Assembly: GCA_019455285.1 (NCBI GenBank)
Contig: JACFMS010000002.1
Span: forward strand, 145,665-209,664
DNA: 64,000 bases
Direction: 5' to 3'
Origin: Sphingomonadales bacterium
GTDB lineage: Bacteria > Pseudomonadota > Alphaproteobacteria > Sphingomonadales > Govanellaceae
Shown here piece after piece: positions 40,738 through 49,884 of this stretch. Below the pieces are notes generated by a model. That model had not been told where the DNA came from. It saw only the letters and a list, made by a program, of their open reading frames with translations, and did no database searches. A program made the position numbers and the translations under genes. Numbering within the stretch: the first letter of the stretch is position 1; the number at the start of each line of letters is the position of its first letter.

Positions 40738-40944
40738 CTGGTTCAGAACAGCGAACCTAAACTCAATTTATCCCACAATACCCAGAGACCAGTTCGCACT
40801 TGACTGCCAGCACCACCATCCTTCGCTCGTTGAGCTACGGCTCGGCAAGCCAGCGGCTTGACGAGATGTAGCAAAATAGCGCTAGGCTGCCGCGCCGTAA
40901 CATCGTGAAGGCGGGCCGCGAGCCACGTTATTCCAAGATGCGTT
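40738..40944. other. Non-coding interval before the Fic gene end
   Basis: Contains one more TTTATCCCACA and a GC-rich stretch with short self-complementary runs (around TTGAGCTACGGCTCGGCAAG). I see no gene, RNA of known type or clear terminator. Together with 40170-40605 this makes a long gene-poor stretch dominated by short repeats. Confidence 0.35.
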
Positions 40945-42072
40945 TTACGGCGTGAGAGGGTCGTTCAGTTCGTAGTTGGTGCTGCGCCCACCCGCCTGCG
41001 ACTTACGTAGCAGGCCCCGCGCCAGCAGGTCGTTGATGTCGCGCAGCGCGGTGTCCGGCGAACACTTGGCGATCGCCGCCCACTTGCTGCTGGTGAGCTT
41101 ACCCTCGAAGCCGTCGAGCAGCCGATTGAGCAGCTTCACCTGTCTCTCATTCAAGGGGGTGGCCGCCCAGTGCCGCCAGAAGCGCGCTTTAGTCAATACG
41201 GCATCGAGCGTGTGCTGCGCCTGATCGACCGCGTGATACAAGGCGTCGAGAAACCAGGCGAGCCAGCCGGTGACGTCGAGTGTCCCCTTTTGGCTGCGTT
41301 CCAGGATGTCGTAGTACGCCTTGCGTTCTCGTTGGATCTGCGCCGAAAGGCTGTAGAAGCGCTGCGAGCTGCCGTCGGCGCGCGCCAGCAGCAGGTCGCC
41401 GATGGCGCGGGCAATGCGGCCGTTGCCGTCGTCGAAGGGATGCAAGGTGACAAACCACAGGTGGGCGAGCCCCGCCTTTATGAGTGGCGGCTCCCCCGAC
41501 TCCGCATTGACCCATACGAAAAACCGGCTCGTCTCCGCCGCCAGGCGAGCGGCAGGCGGCGCTTTGAAATGCACCCGCCGGCGGCCAATGGGACCCGACA
41601 CCACCTGCATCGGGCCGCCGGCATCGTCCCGCCAGCCGCCGACCTTGATCTTGGAAAGTCCGGCGTAACCGGTGGGGAAGAGCGCGGCATGCCACCCAAA
41701 CAGCCTTTCTCGAGTGATCGGCGCTCGGTAGTTGGCCGTGGCGTCGAGCACCATCTCGACCACGCCCTCGACATGACGATCGACCGGCGCCAGCGCCCCG
41801 ATGTCGACACCCAGATGGCGGGCGATAGAGGAACGTACGGAGGCGACATTGAGCTGCTCGCCTTCGATCTCGCTGGTCTTGACCACGTCCTCGGTAAGCG
41901 CCGAGAGGCTGGCTTGGTCGCGCAGGGTCATGCCGACATCAGCCAGACGCCCCATCAGCAACCCTTGGGCGCGGCTGACCTCGGCCATGGGTCCGGCCAG
42001 CCCTGCCAGATCGAAGCGCCAGTTCGGCCAATCGCTGGCCTGCCAGATGTACTTATAATCACCGCTGTTCAT
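40945..42072 (-). CDS. Fic-family AMPylase-like protein (DUF4172 plus Fic)
   Basis: Fic enzymes transfer AMP or other nucleotide parts to target hydroxyls. The 375-residue protein has an N-terminal DUF4172-like part (YIWQASDWPNWRFD), the inhibitory-helix motif TSEIEGE (about residues 66-72, pattern [S/T]xxxE[G/N]), the catalytic Fic motif HPFDDGNGRIAR starting at His211, and a C-terminal winged helix (LTSSKWAAIAKCSPDTALRD). The motif in front of the Fic domain makes it a class II, self-inhibited type. It is the last gene of the accessory region and has repeat sequences at its promoter. Confidence 0.9.
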   Translation of the reverse strand: MNSGDYKYIWQASDWPNWRFDLAGLAGPMAEVSRAQGLLMGRLADVGMTLRDQASLSALTEDVVKTSEIEGEQLNVASVRSSIARHLGVDIGALAPVDRHVEGVVEMVLDATANYRAPITRERLFGWHAALFPTGYAGLSKIKVGGWRDDAGGPMQVVSGPIGRRRVHFKAPPAARLAAETSRFFVWVNAESGEPPLIKAGLAHLWFVTLHPFDDGNGRIARAIGDLLLARADGSSQRFYSLSAQIQRERKAYYDILERSQKGTLDVTGWLAWFLDALYHAVDQAQHTLDAVLTKARFWRHWAATPLNERQVKLLNRLLDGFEGKLTSSKWAAIAKCSPDTALRDINDLLARGLLRKSQAGGRSTNYELNDPLTP

Positions 42073-42137
42073 GCGGAGATTATGGACCTTATTTACCGGA
42101 TACGCAAGATATTCACCGTATTATCTGCGGAGATAAT
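42072..42137. promoter_or_regulatory. Candidate operator repeats upstream of the Fic gene
   Basis: TGCGGAGATTAT (42072-42083, touching the Fic start codon) and TGCGGAGATAAT (42126-42137) are direct repeats differing at one base and spaced 54 bp. The second is half of the inverted repeat TTATCTGCGGAGATAA (42121-42136). The C-terminal winged helix of the Fic protein could bind these for autoregulation; that is inference. Confidence 0.45.
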
Positions 42138-42180
42138 CTGCCTTATTCCCCGCACTGACGGCCGGGTTTTTTCATGCCGT

Positions 42181-42252
42181 TTAGGACAATACCAGCGTGA
42201 CAAGCCCGGCGGCGATGAGGAGGCTGGTGCTGAGCGCAATGAAATTGGTCAT
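42181..42252 (-). CDS. Candidate 23-residue membrane microprotein
   Basis: An ATG preceded at about 9 nt by GGAGG opens 23 codons ending in TAA: MTNFIALSTSLLIAAGLVTL followed by VLS. Almost the whole peptide is one hydrophobic helix, consistent with a single-pass inner-membrane microprotein. It lies alone in the gap between the Fic gene and DUF1491, on the minus strand. No family is recognised. The ribosome site and composition are the only evidence. Confidence 0.45.
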   Translation of the reverse strand: MTNFIALSTSLLIAAGLVTLVLS

Positions 42253-42436
42253 GGTGCGGACCCTCCTGGCGGCGCTGGCCGCTCATCCCTCGGCTTTGCA
42301 GGCTTCGTGCCAGCGGTAATTTTCCTGATATTTCAATAAAATTTGCGCCAAAACCGTGATAAGCGTCACACCAACCCGTGCCAAAATGGGACGGTTTGCG
42401 GGACGCCTGTCCGGCCCTGACACAAGGAGGGAAAGC

Positions 42437-42784
42437 CTGGAGCCGCGCTTGAAATCGGAGCTTTGGGTCAAGGCGCTCATTCGCCGCTGCTTTGCCGCCG
42501 AGGTCGCCGCCTATTTGCGTCATCGCGGCGAGGCGGGAGCCGGCGCGGTGCTTATCATTGCCGCCAAGGATGGCCAGGCGGTGGTCTACGGCCGGGGTCT
42601 GATGACGGACGGCCGCTGGGGCTGGCGGCGCGCCTCGGGACCCTCAGCCATTGCCGCGGCGGAGGCCGAGGCCTACATCGAGCGCCAGCGCACCTTTGAT
42701 CCCGACCTGTGGGTGGTGGAGATCGAAGCGCCCGCCCTGGAGCCGTTCGTCGACGATCCGGTGGAAGATTATCCAAACACCTGA
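42437..42784 (+). CDS. DUF1491 family protein, probable CTG start
   Basis: DUF1491 is a small alphaproteobacterial family of unknown function. The 115-residue protein has the family line EPRLKSELWVKALIRRCFAA, a GAGAVLIIAAKDGQAVVYGR strand pair and the ending FDPDLWVVEIE. The family N-terminus (M-x-PRLKxExWVKALxRRC) coincides with a CTG codon that has AAGGAGG 6 nt upstream; the nearest ATG (42356) would add 27 residues without family support. A CTG start is therefore likely. The 3' end overlaps the convergent permease gene by 16 bp. Confidence 0.8.
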   Translation: MEPRLKSELWVKALIRRCFAAEVAAYLRHRGEAGAGAVLIIAAKDGQAVVYGRGLMTDGRWGWRRASGPSAIAAAEAEAYIERQRTFDPDLWVVEIEAPALEPFVDDPVEDYPNT

Positions 42785-43512
42785 ATCAGATTGCGTGCGC
42801 TCAGCAGCATGATGACGACGCCCACCAGCACCATCAGCGGTCGATCGGGAATGGCTTTCGTCGCATAAGCGGCCAGCGGCGCGGCCACCGCGCCGCCGAC
42901 GATCAAGCCTGCGATCATCGGCCACAGCTCCAGCCCGATGGTGCCCAGGAAAGTCACCGAAATGGTCACGGTGACGAAGAATTCGGCGAAATTGACCGAG
43001 CCGATGGTATAGCGCGGATGGGTGCCGTGACCGATCAGCGTTGACGTCACCACCGGCCCCCAGCCACCGCCGCCGATGGCGTCGACGAAACCGCCACCGA
43101 AGCCCAGCAGCGAAATCCAGCGCGGCGGTTCGCCATCGCCGGTCTTTCTGCGCAGGGCCTTCCATAGAATCCAGCCGCCCATGATCGCCAGATAACTACT
43201 GACCACGGGCTTGACAATATCGGCCGGCAGGCCGGTCAATATATAGGCCCCAAGCGCGCCGCCGATCATGCCCGGGATCGCCAGTTTCCCGACGATCGAC
43301 CAGCGGATGTTGCGCAAGCGCCAATGCGAATAGCCGGAGATGCCGGTGGTAAAAACCTCGGCGGCGTGAATGCTGGCGCTGGCGGTGGCCGGTGGCACGC
43401 CGAAACTGAGCAGCACGCTGGCGCCGGAAAGCCCATAGGCCATGCCGATGGCGCCATCCACCATTTGGGCGGCAAAGCCAACCGCGACAAACAGAATGAA
43501 GTCTTCAAACAT
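42769..43512 (-). CDS. TauE/SafE (TSUP) family permease
   Basis: A 247-residue membrane protein with about eight hydrophobic segments. It begins FILFVAVGFAAQMVDGAIGM and repeats the glycine-rich TSUP signature in the second half (GFVDAIGGGGWGPVVTSTLI), the usual internal duplication of the family. TSUP proteins move sulfite, sulfoacetate or other organic anions; the substrate here is unknown. The gene lies between DUF1491 and hslU. The 145 bp between it and hslU are very AT-rich (TATATACATATAAATTATG) and hold its promoter region. Confidence 0.88.
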   Translation of the reverse strand: MFEDFILFVAVGFAAQMVDGAIGMAYGLSGASVLLSFGVPPATASASIHAAEVFTTGISGYSHWRLRNIRWSIVGKLAIPGMIGGALGAYILTGLPADIVKPVVSSYLAIMGGWILWKALRRKTGDGEPPRWISLLGFGGGFVDAIGGGGWGPVVTSTLIGHGTHPRYTIGSVNFAEFFVTVTISVTFLGTIGLELWPMIAGLIVGGAVAAPLAAYATKAIPDRPLMVLVGVVIMLLSARNLIQVFG

Positions 43513-43657
43513 GGCCGAGAGCCTCTGGAGAATATTTACATATTATCAGAGCATAAATTTTATAATTACATAGTCAATATGTTTTTATTTTATATATACA
43601 TATAAATTATGTATAAAATTACTTGCACTCCTTTGGGTTAAAATCCCAGATTGAATA

Positions 43658-44965
43658 TTAAAGAATAAACCGCGACAGGTCGGTGTTTTTGGCCAGGTCC
43701 GCCACGTGGGCGTCGACGTAAGCCCGATCGATCACCACTTCGCTGCGCGGCTGATCGGTGGCGGTGAAGCTGATGTCGTCGAGCACCCGCTCCAGCACGG
43801 TATGCAGCCGCCGCGCCCCAATATTTTCGATAGTGGCGTTGATCTCGGCGGCGATGCGGGCGATGGCGGCGATGCCGTCATCGGTGAAGGTCAAAGTCAC
43901 CTCCTCGGTTTTCATCAGCGCCACGTACTGCTTGATCAGGCTGTTGTCGGGTTCGGTGAGGATGCGCTTGAAATCATCTTCGCTCAAGGCGTCAAGCTCG
44001 ACCCGGATCGGCAACCGGCCTTGCAGTTCCGGCAGCAGATCGGACGGCTTGGCCAGACTGAACGCGCCGCTGGCGATAAACAGGATATGATCACTTTTCA
44101 CCGGGCCGTACTTGGTGGCGATGGTCGAGCCTTCGATTAAGGGCAGAAGATCGCGCTGCACACCCTCGCGGCTGACGTCGGCGCCGCGGCGATCCTCGCG
44201 CCCGGCGATCTTGTCGATCTCGTCGAGAAAAACAATGCCGTTCTGTTCGCAAGCGGTGATCGCTTCGCGCACCACTGCCTCTTCGTCCACCAGCTTGTCG
44301 CTTTCCTCGATGGTGAGCACCTTCGTCGCCTCGGCCACCGTCATACGCTTCCTGGTCGTGCGCTGACCCAAGGCCTTGCCGAGAATATCGTTGAGATTGA
44401 CCATGCTCATGCTGGCGCCGGGCATGCCGGGAATTTCAAAGGATGGCAAGCCGCCGCCGGATTCGGTCACCGCGATCTCCACTTCCTTCTCGTCAAGCGC
44501 GCCTTCGCGCAGCATCTTTCTGAATTTCTGCCGGGTGTCAGCAGCAGCCTGATCGCCCACCAGGACATCGAGAATCCGTTCTTCGGCATTCAGCTCGGCG
44601 CGGGCACCGACCTCGCGCCGCTTGCGCTCGCGCACCATGGCGATCGCCACTTCCATCAAGTCGCGCACGATCTGATCGACGTCGCGGCCGACATAGCCCA
44701 CCTCGGTGAATTTGGTCGCCTCGACCTTGACGAAAGGCGCATCGGCGAGCTTCGCCAGGCGGCGAGAAATTTCCGTCTTGCCGACGCCGGTGGGGCCGAT
44801 CATCAAAATATTTTTCGGCAGCACTTCCTCGCGCAGATCGGCGGGCAACTGCTGCCGGCGCCAGCGGTTCCGCAGCGCGATGGCGACGGCGCGCTTGGCC
44901 GCCTTCTGGCCGATGATGAAACGATCCAGTTCGGAGACGATCTCGCGGGGCGAAAAACTACTCAT
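43658..44965 (-). CDS. hslU: ATP-dependent protease ATPase subunit HslU
   Basis: HslU (ClpY) unfolds substrates for HslV. The 435-residue AAA+ protein has [20 protein letters not shown] at the start, Walker [17 protein letters not shown] (about residues 56-71), Walker [14 protein letters not shown], and the C-terminal [17 protein letters not shown] with the terminal DLSRFIL that inserts into HslV. Its start overlaps the hslV stop by 4 bp. Confidence 0.97.
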   Translation of the reverse strand: MSSFSPREIVSELDRFIIGQKAAKRAVAIALRNRWRRQQLPADLREEVLPKNILMIGPTGVGKTEISRRLAKLADAPFVKVEATKFTEVGYVGRDVDQIVRDLMEVAIAMVRERKRREVGARAELNAEERILDVLVGDQAAADTRQKFRKMLREGALDEKEVEIAVTESGGGLPSFEIPGMPGASMSMVNLNDILGKALGQRTTRKRMTVAEATKVLTIEESDKLVDEEAVVREAITACEQNGIVFLDEIDKIAGREDRRGADVSREGVQRDLLPLIEGSTIATKYGPVKSDHILFIASGAFSLAKPSDLLPELQGRLPIRVELDALSEDDFKRILTEPDNSLIKQYVALMKTEEVTLTFTDDGIAAIARIAAEINATIENIGARRLHTVLERVLDDISFTATDQPRSEVVIDRAYVDAHVADLAKNTDLSRFIL

Positions 44966-45510
44966 TCGCTGTCCAGTACTTCCAGGGTGACGTTATGGTT
45001 GGTGTAGACGCAGATGTCGGCGGCGATTTTCAGGGCGCGGCGGGCGATCTCCTCGGCGCTTAAATTTTGATCCATGAGGGCGCGGGCGGCGGCCAGCGCG
45101 TAGTTGCCGCCCGAGCCGATGCCGATCAAGCCGTCGTCGGGCTCCAGCACATCGCCGGTGCCGGTCAACAAGAGGCTGGTGGAGCGGTCGGCCACCGCCA
45201 TCATCGCTTCCAGCCGCCGCAGGTAGCGGTCGGTGCGCCAGTCCTTGGCCAGCTCGACGCAGGCCCGCATGAGCTGCCCGGAATGGCGCTCCAGCTTGGC
45301 TTCCAGCCGTTCAAACAGGGTAAAGGCGTCGGCGGTGGCCCCGGCGAAGCCGGCGATCACCTTGCCGCCGGCCAGCGGCCGCACTTTCCGGGCGGTGCCC
45401 TTAATGACGGTCTGACCGACCGAGACCTGGCCGTCGCCAGCCACCACCACCTTGCCGCCCTTGCGGACGCATAAAATGGTCGTGCCATGCCAAATTGCGG
45501 GGTCGCTCAC
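44962..45510 (-). CDS. hslV: ATP-dependent protease peptidase subunit HslV
   Basis: HslV (ClpQ) is the proteasome-like threonine peptidase. The 182-residue precursor starts [20 protein letters not shown]; the propeptide is removed to expose the first Thr of HG-TTI. The [20 protein letters not shown] and [16 protein letters not shown] segments are family hallmarks. It leads the hslVU operon, probably from the heat-shock promoter at about 45.57 kb, divergent from hisB. Confidence 0.97.
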   Translation of the reverse strand: MSDPAIWHGTTILCVRKGGKVVVAGDGQVSVGQTVIKGTARKVRPLAGGKVIAGFAGATADAFTLFERLEAKLERHSGQLMRACVELAKDWRTDRYLRRLEAMMAVADRSTSLLLTGTGDVLEPDDGLIGIGSGGNYALAAARALMDQNLSAEEIARRALKIAADICVYTNHNVTLEVLDSE

Positions 45511-45561
45511 GCTTGATTGCTCCTAAGTCACGGGGGTTAAGGGTAGGACACGCCTGGCAAG

Positions 45562-45589
45562 ATGTGGGGTTTTTTCCGCCCCGGTCAAG
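45562..45589 (-). promoter_or_regulatory. Candidate sigma-32 promoter of hslVU
   Basis: On the minus strand CTTGACC is followed by CCCCACAT, with 16 nt between CTTG and CCCCACAT. This resembles the RpoH consensus CTTGAAA-N-CCCCATNT and lies about 50 bp before the hslV start. hslVU is a heat-shock operon in many proteobacteria. Assignment is by pattern. Confidence 0.55.
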
Positions 45590-45679
45590 GCTCAATGCTG
45601 GCGCTTTTAGGGCGAGGCTGCTATACCGATCGCCGTGCGGCGGGCGGCCCGCCGTGCGGCTCAACGAGGAGCGCCACGC

Positions 45680-46288
45680 ATGCGCCAGGCCAGGGTCGAG
45701 CGCAAGACCAAGGAAACCGAGATTACCGCCACCGTCAACCTCGACGGGACGGGGTCGTATGACATCAAGACCGGCATCGGCTTTCTCGATCACATGTTGG
45801 AGCAGCTGTCCCGGCACAGCCTCATTGACCTGAAGGTGCGGGCCAAGGGCGACCTGCACATTGATTTCCATCACACCACCGAGGATACCGGCATCGTCAT
45901 CGGCCAGGCGGTGGCCAAGGCGCTGGGCGATTTGCGCGGCATCTGCCGCTATGGCGCGGCCGAGATCCCCATGGACGAAACCTGCACCCGGGTGGCGATC
46001 GACGTCTCCGGCCGGCCATTCCTGGTGTGGAAGGTGGACTTCTCCAAGCCCAAACTGGGGGATATGGACACCGAGTTGTTTTTGGAATGGTTTCGCGCCT
46101 TCGCCCAGGCGGCGGGGGTGACGCTCCATGTGGAAACGCTTTATGGCGTCAACAACCACCATATCGTCGAGTCTTGCTATAAGGGGCTGGCGCGGGCATT
46201 GCGTCAGGCCATTGCGATCGACCCCCGCAAGGCCGATGCCGTGCCGTCGACCAAGGGGATGCTGGGGCACGCCAACGACGTGGACTGA
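45680..46288 (+). CDS. hisB: Imidazoleglycerol-phosphate dehydratase
   Basis: HisB removes water from imidazoleglycerol phosphate in histidine synthesis. The 202-residue protein has the manganese-site motifs [16 protein letters not shown] and [20 protein letters not shown], plus [15 protein letters not shown]. The ATG at 45680 has GAGGAG upstream; the 45635 reading adds an Arg/Ala-rich extension without support. It is the first gene of the his operon and divergent from hslV. Confidence 0.97.
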   Translation: MRQARVERKTKETEITATVNLDGTGSYDIKTGIGFLDHMLEQLSRHSLIDLKVRAKGDLHIDFHHTTEDTGIVIGQAVAKALGDLRGICRYGAAEIPMDETCTRVAIDVSGRPFLVWKVDFSKPKLGDMDTELFLEWFRAFAQAAGVTLHVETLYGVNNHHIVESCYKGLARALRQAIAIDPRKADAVPSTKGMLGHANDVD

Positions 46289-46293
46289 AGGCT

Positions 46294-46692
46294 TTGGCCA
46301 TCGACATTTACACCGTGCATGTAGCGCCGGCCGCGGATGGCGCTTTTCCCGCCCATCGCCAGGCCGAGGCGGTGTTCGTGCGCGAAGGCTTCTCCTGGCC
46401 GGCGTTTTTCTTTCAGCCGCTGTGGGCGCTCTATCATCGGCTGTGGTTTACGGCCTTGCTGCTGCTGGCGGCGCTGGTGCTGGTCGGTATGGTGGGAGAA
46501 GCGCTGGGACTGTCGGCGCAGGCCGCCTCGCTGCTCAACATCGTGGTCGCCCTGTTCATCGGCGCCGAGGCCAACGATTGGCGGCGCAACGCGATGATCC
46601 GGCGCGGCTATGAAATCCGCGGCATCGTCGCCGGCGAATCGTTGGAGGATGCCGAGCGGCGCTATTTCGATAGCGTGGCGGGGGCGCTATGA
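46294..46692 (+). CDS. DUF2628-domain small membrane protein in the his operon
   Basis: A 132-residue protein with two or three hydrophobic segments ([20 protein letters not shown] and [14 protein letters not shown]). [20 protein letters not shown] fits DUF2628, whose members are often found between hisB and hisH in alphaproteobacteria. The start is TTG; no ATG fits the family N-terminus. The stop overlaps the hisH start by 4 bp, so it is translated with the his genes, though no link to histidine synthesis is known. Confidence 0.8.
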   Translation: MAIDIYTVHVAPAADGAFPAHRQAEAVFVREGFSWPAFFFQPLWALYHRLWFTALLLLAALVLVGMVGEALGLSAQAASLLNIVVALFIGAEANDWRRNAMIRRGYEIRGIVAGESLEDAERRYFDSVAGAL

Positions 46693-47339
46693 CAGTGGCC
46701 ATCGTCGATTATGGCTCCGGCAATCTGCGGTCGGCCGCCAAGGCGTTTGAACGGGCGGCAATGGAGGCCGGCCTGCGGTTGAACGTACTGGTGACCGCCG
46801 AACCGCACATGGTGGCCGCCGCCGATCGCGTGGTGCTGCCCGGCGTCGGCGCGTTCGGCGACTGCCGGCGCGGGCTTGACGCCATTCCCGGCATGACGGC
46901 GGCCTTGCACGAGGCGGTGAGGGAAAAAGGCCGGCCATTTTTGGGTATCTGTGTCGGCATGCAGTTGATGGCGACGCGCGGCCTTGAATATGGCGAGCAT
47001 GCCGGCCTCAGTTGGATTGCCGGCGAGGTGGCGGCGCTCCAACCCGCCGATCCGGCGCTGAAAATTCCGCACATGGGCTGGAATGAGCTGCGGCGCACGA
47101 CCGTCGGGGCGCGCCACCCGGTGTTGGCCGAGTTGAACGATGGCCGGCACGCCTATTTCGTCCACAGCTACGCCATGCGCTGCGCGCGCGGCGACGACGT
47201 GCTGGCGGAGGTTGATTACGGCGGGATGGTGACCGCCATCGTCGGCCGCGACAACCTAATCGGCACCCAGTTTCACCCGGAAAAGAGTCAAGCCGTGGGC
47301 TTGGCGCTGATCCGCAATTTTTTACTTTGGCGACCTTGA
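46689..47339 (+). CDS. hisH: Imidazole glycerol phosphate synthase, glutaminase subunit HisH
   Basis: HisH hydrolyses glutamine and passes ammonia to HisF. The 216-residue class I glutamine amidotransferase shows [20 protein letters not shown], the nucleophile-Cys motif [12 protein letters not shown] (about residue 85), and the His-Glu part of the triad in [10 protein letters not shown]. Family length and motifs are normal. It is coupled to the DUF2628 gene by a 4-bp overlap. Confidence 0.97.
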   Translation: MTVAIVDYGSGNLRSAAKAFERAAMEAGLRLNVLVTAEPHMVAAADRVVLPGVGAFGDCRRGLDAIPGMTAALHEAVREKGRPFLGICVGMQLMATRGLEYGEHAGLSWIAGEVAALQPADPALKIPHMGWNELRRTTVGARHPVLAELNDGRHAYFVHSYAMRCARGDDVLAEVDYGGMVTAIVGRDNLIGTQFHPEKSQAVGLALIRNFLLWRP

Positions 47340-47346
47340 GACTCCC

Positions 47347-47913
47347 ATGGCAAAGACCTCAAAACGCGACGTCAAGAAGACCCTCACCGCCACCGAGGAA
47401 GTGACCGAGTTCGTCGGCAACGACCTTGATTCCCTGTGCGAAGCGACGGTGGAAGCCATTGTCGACGGCCACGGCTTCAATTGGCTCAAACCCCCGGCGC
47501 GCACCACGCTGGAAGCCTTTTGGCGGGGCGTACTGTTGATCCCCGAGCGCACGCTGTTCGTGGCCCGTCTCGACGGCCGCATCGTCGGCACGGTGCAGCT
47601 GGTGCGGCCGGCCAGAAATAACGAACAGGGAGCCTTTTCGGCGGAGATCGCCACCTTTTTCATCGCCCCCTGGGCGCGCGGCCATGGCCTGGCGCGCTCG
47701 CTCCTAAAGGATGCCGAGCGTAAAGCGCGCGCCGAAGGCTTCACCACCTTGGAAGTCAACATCAGGAGCGACCGCAAGCCGGCCATCGCGCTCGCCGAAG
47801 CGAGCGGCTTTACCCGTTGGGCGACCAAGGAACGCTATGCCCGGGTCGATGGCGTCTATCTCGCCGGACATTATTTCGTGAAATATCTCGACAAGGCGGC
47901 GCCGGCCTTATGA
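47347..47913 (+). CDS. GNAT-family acetyltransferase within the his operon
   Basis: A 188-residue protein with a Lys/Thr-rich N-terminal extension ([20 protein letters not shown]) and a GNAT domain. The acetyl-CoA motif A reads [20 protein letters not shown] (R-x-x-G-x-A type), followed by [20 protein letters not shown] and [11 protein letters not shown]. The substrate is unknown. It is 7 bp after hisH and overlaps hisA by 4 bp, so it is part of the operon; GNAT genes at this place occur in some relatives. Confidence 0.83.
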   Translation: MAKTSKRDVKKTLTATEEVTEFVGNDLDSLCEATVEAIVDGHGFNWLKPPARTTLEAFWRGVLLIPERTLFVARLDGRIVGTVQLVRPARNNEQGAFSAEIATFFIAPWARGHGLARSLLKDAERKARAEGFTTLEVNIRSDRKPAIALAEASGFTRWATKERYARVDGVYLAGHYFVKYLDKAAPAL

Positions 47914-48653
47914 TCCTGTTTCCCGCCATCGATCTGAAGGACGGTCAATGCGTCCGCCTCTATAAAGGCGACATGGGGCGCGCCACGGTGTTCAACGACG
48001 ATCCGGCGGGACAGGCCCGCGCCTTCGTCGCCGCCGGCGCGGAATGGTTGCACATCGTTGATCTGAATGGCGCGTTCGCCGGCGAGCCGGTGAACGCCGC
48101 CGCGGTGGAAACGATCCTGGCCGCCACCAAGGGCGTACCGGTGCAGCTCGGCGGCGGCATCCGCACGCTCGCCACCATCGAGGACTGGCTGGGCCGCGGC
48201 GTGCGGCGGGTGATCCTGGGCACCGTGGCGCTGCGCGATCCGGCGCTGGTCAAACGGGCGGCGCAGCATTACCCCGGCAAGATCGTGGTAGGCATCGACG
48301 CCCGCGCCGGCAAGGTGGCGGTGGAAGGCTGGGCGGAGACAGCGGAAATGACCGTGCTGGATCTGGCGCGCCGCTTCGAGGACGCCGGCGTCGCCGCCAT
48401 CGTCTACACCGATATCGACCGCGACGGCACCATGACCGGGCTTAACGTCAAGGCCACGGTGGCGCTGGCGGCGGCGATCCGCATTCCGGTGATTGCCTCG
48501 GGCGGCCTGCATTCGCTCGCTGACCTGCGGGCGCTGAAAAACGCCGCCAGGACCGGCAAAGGCCGCATTGAAGGCGCGATTTCCGGCCGCGCCCTCTATG
48601 ACGGTCGGCTCGATCTGAAGTCCGCCATCGAGCTTCTCAGGGGGAATGCCTGA
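47910..48653 (+). CDS. hisA: Phosphoribosylformimino-5-aminoimidazole carboxamide ribotide isomerase HisA
   Basis: HisA catalyses the Amadori rearrangement in histidine synthesis. The 247-residue half-barrel-repeat protein begins [20 protein letters not shown], with the catalytic first Asp in AIDLKDG and the second in [13 protein letters not shown]; the phosphate sites QLGGGIRT and [11 protein letters not shown] are present. Start chosen at the ATGA overlap with the GNAT gene. It overlaps hisF by one base. Confidence 0.97.
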   Translation: MILFPAIDLKDGQCVRLYKGDMGRATVFNDDPAGQARAFVAAGAEWLHIVDLNGAFAGEPVNAAAVETILAATKGVPVQLGGGIRTLATIEDWLGRGVRRVILGTVALRDPALVKRAAQHYPGKIVVGIDARAGKVAVEGWAETAEMTVLDLARRFEDAGVAAIVYTDIDRDGTMTGLNVKATVALAAAIRIPVIASGGLHSLADLRALKNAARTGKGRIEGAISGRALYDGRLDLKSAIELLRGNA

Positions 48654-49417
48654 TGCTCAAGGCGCGCCTCATTCCGTGTCTTGATGTGAAAGACGGCCGG
48701 GTGGTCAAAGGCATCAACTTCGTCGACCTGCGCGATGCCGGCGATCCGGTGGAGCAGGCGAAAATCTATGACGCCGCCGGCGCGGACGAGCTGTGCTTTC
48801 TCGACATCACCGCCTCGGCGGAAAACCGCGGCATCCTGTTGGACGTGGTGCGGCGCACGGCGGAAGCCTGCTTCATGCCGCTGACCGTCGGCGGCGGGGT
48901 ACGCACCGAGGAAGACGTGCGCAAGTTGTTGCTGGCCGGAGCCGACAAGGTGTCGGTGATGACGGCGGCGGTCAACCGTCCGGCGCTGGTCGGCGAACTG
49001 GCTGAAAAATTCGGCGCGCAGTGCATCGTGGTTGCCATTGACGCCAAGCGTCGCGCCGGCGGCGGCTGGGAGGTGTTCACCCATGGCGGGCGGACGCCCA
49101 CCGGGGTCGATGCCGTAGCCTACGCCCAAGAAGTGGCGCGGCTGGGCGCCGGCGAGATTCTCCTCACCTCCATGGACCGTGACGGCACCCAGGCCGGCTT
49201 CGATATCGAGCTCACCCGCACCATCGCCGACGCGGTATCGGTGCCGGTCATCGCCTCGGGCGGTGTCGGCGCCCTGGATCATCTGGTGGCAGGCATTCGC
49301 GACGGCCACGCCAGCGCCGTGCTGGCGGCCTCGATCTTTCACTTTGGGACCTATACCATCAGCGAGGCCAAGGATTACATGCGGCGCGCCGGCATCCCGG
49401 TGCGGCTGGAGGGGTAA
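48653..49417 (+). CDS. hisF: Imidazole glycerol phosphate synthase, cyclase subunit HisF
   Basis: HisF forms imidazole glycerol phosphate and AICAR using ammonia from HisH. The 254-residue barrel starts [20 protein letters not shown] (catalytic first Asp), with [40 protein letters not shown] (second Asp) and [13 protein letters not shown]. It follows hisA with a one-base overlap. Confidence 0.97.
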   Translation: MLKARLIPCLDVKDGRVVKGINFVDLRDAGDPVEQAKIYDAAGADELCFLDITASAENRGILLDVVRRTAEACFMPLTVGGGVRTEEDVRKLLLAGADKVSVMTAAVNRPALVGELAEKFGAQCIVVAIDAKRRAGGGWEVFTHGGRTPTGVDAVAYAQEVARLGAGEILLTSMDRDGTQAGFDIELTRTIADAVSVPVIASGGVGALDHLVAGIRDGHASAVLAASIFHFGTYTISEAKDYMRRAGIPVRLEG

Positions 49418-49423
49418 GACGCC

Positions 49424-49762
49424 ATGACAGAACAAGGCTATGATATCGGCGCGGTGATCGAGCGGGTGTTCGCGGTGATCGAAAGCCGGCGCGGCGCGGA
49501 CCCGGAAACCAGCTACGTCGCCAAATTATTTCATCGCGGCCGCGGCAAGATCGCGCAAAAGCTCGGCGAGGAGGCGGTGGAAACCGTGATCGCCGGCATC
49601 GACGGCAAGAAGCAGGAGCTGATCGGTGAATCCACCGATCTCCTGTTTCACCTCATGGTGCTGTGGGCGAACGCCGGGATCAACCCGGCCGAGGTCGCCG
49701 CCGAACTGGCGCGGCGCGAGGGTATTTCGGGGCTTGAGGAAAAGAAAAGCCGTAATTGGTAG
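49424..49762 (+). CDS. hisE: Phosphoribosyl-ATP diphosphatase
   Basis: HisE hydrolyses phosphoribosyl-ATP in the second step of histidine synthesis. The 112-residue all-alpha MazG-like protein has the metal-binding core KLFHRGRGKIAQKLGEEAVE followed by TVIAG and STDLLFHLMVLWANAG. It lies 6 bp after hisF and closes the his genes in this run. Confidence 0.95.
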   Translation: MTEQGYDIGAVIERVFAVIESRRGADPETSYVAKLFHRGRGKIAQKLGEEAVETVIAGIDGKKQELIGESTDLLFHLMVLWANAGINPAEVAAELARREGISGLEEKKSRNW

Positions 49763-49798
49763 GCATTCGCCTTATCCGGCTCGGCTTCCGCCTTATCG

Positions 49799-49844
49799 CC
49801 TTCTCCGCAAAGAGAAGGAAAATCCCCTCTCCTAAAGGAGGGGG
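49799..49844. repeat. Two adjacent hairpins between hisE and hinT
   Basis: CCTTCTC/GAGAAGG (7 bp, 49799-49818) is followed by CCCCTCTCCT with AGGAGGGGG (49824-49844). Neither is followed by a clear T-run on the plus strand, so termination is uncertain; they could be RNA processing or stability elements, or a small repeat. Confidence 0.35.
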
Positions 49845-49884
49845 AGACATTAGGTGATCCGTGTTGAATATTGGGAGACAGTCA

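Noticed and set aside
40235..40780. DnaA-box cluster (TTATCCACA) marking a chromosomal origin.
   Set aside because: The repeats read TATCCC followed by AC, not TTATCCACA, and no dnaA, dnaN or rep gene is near.
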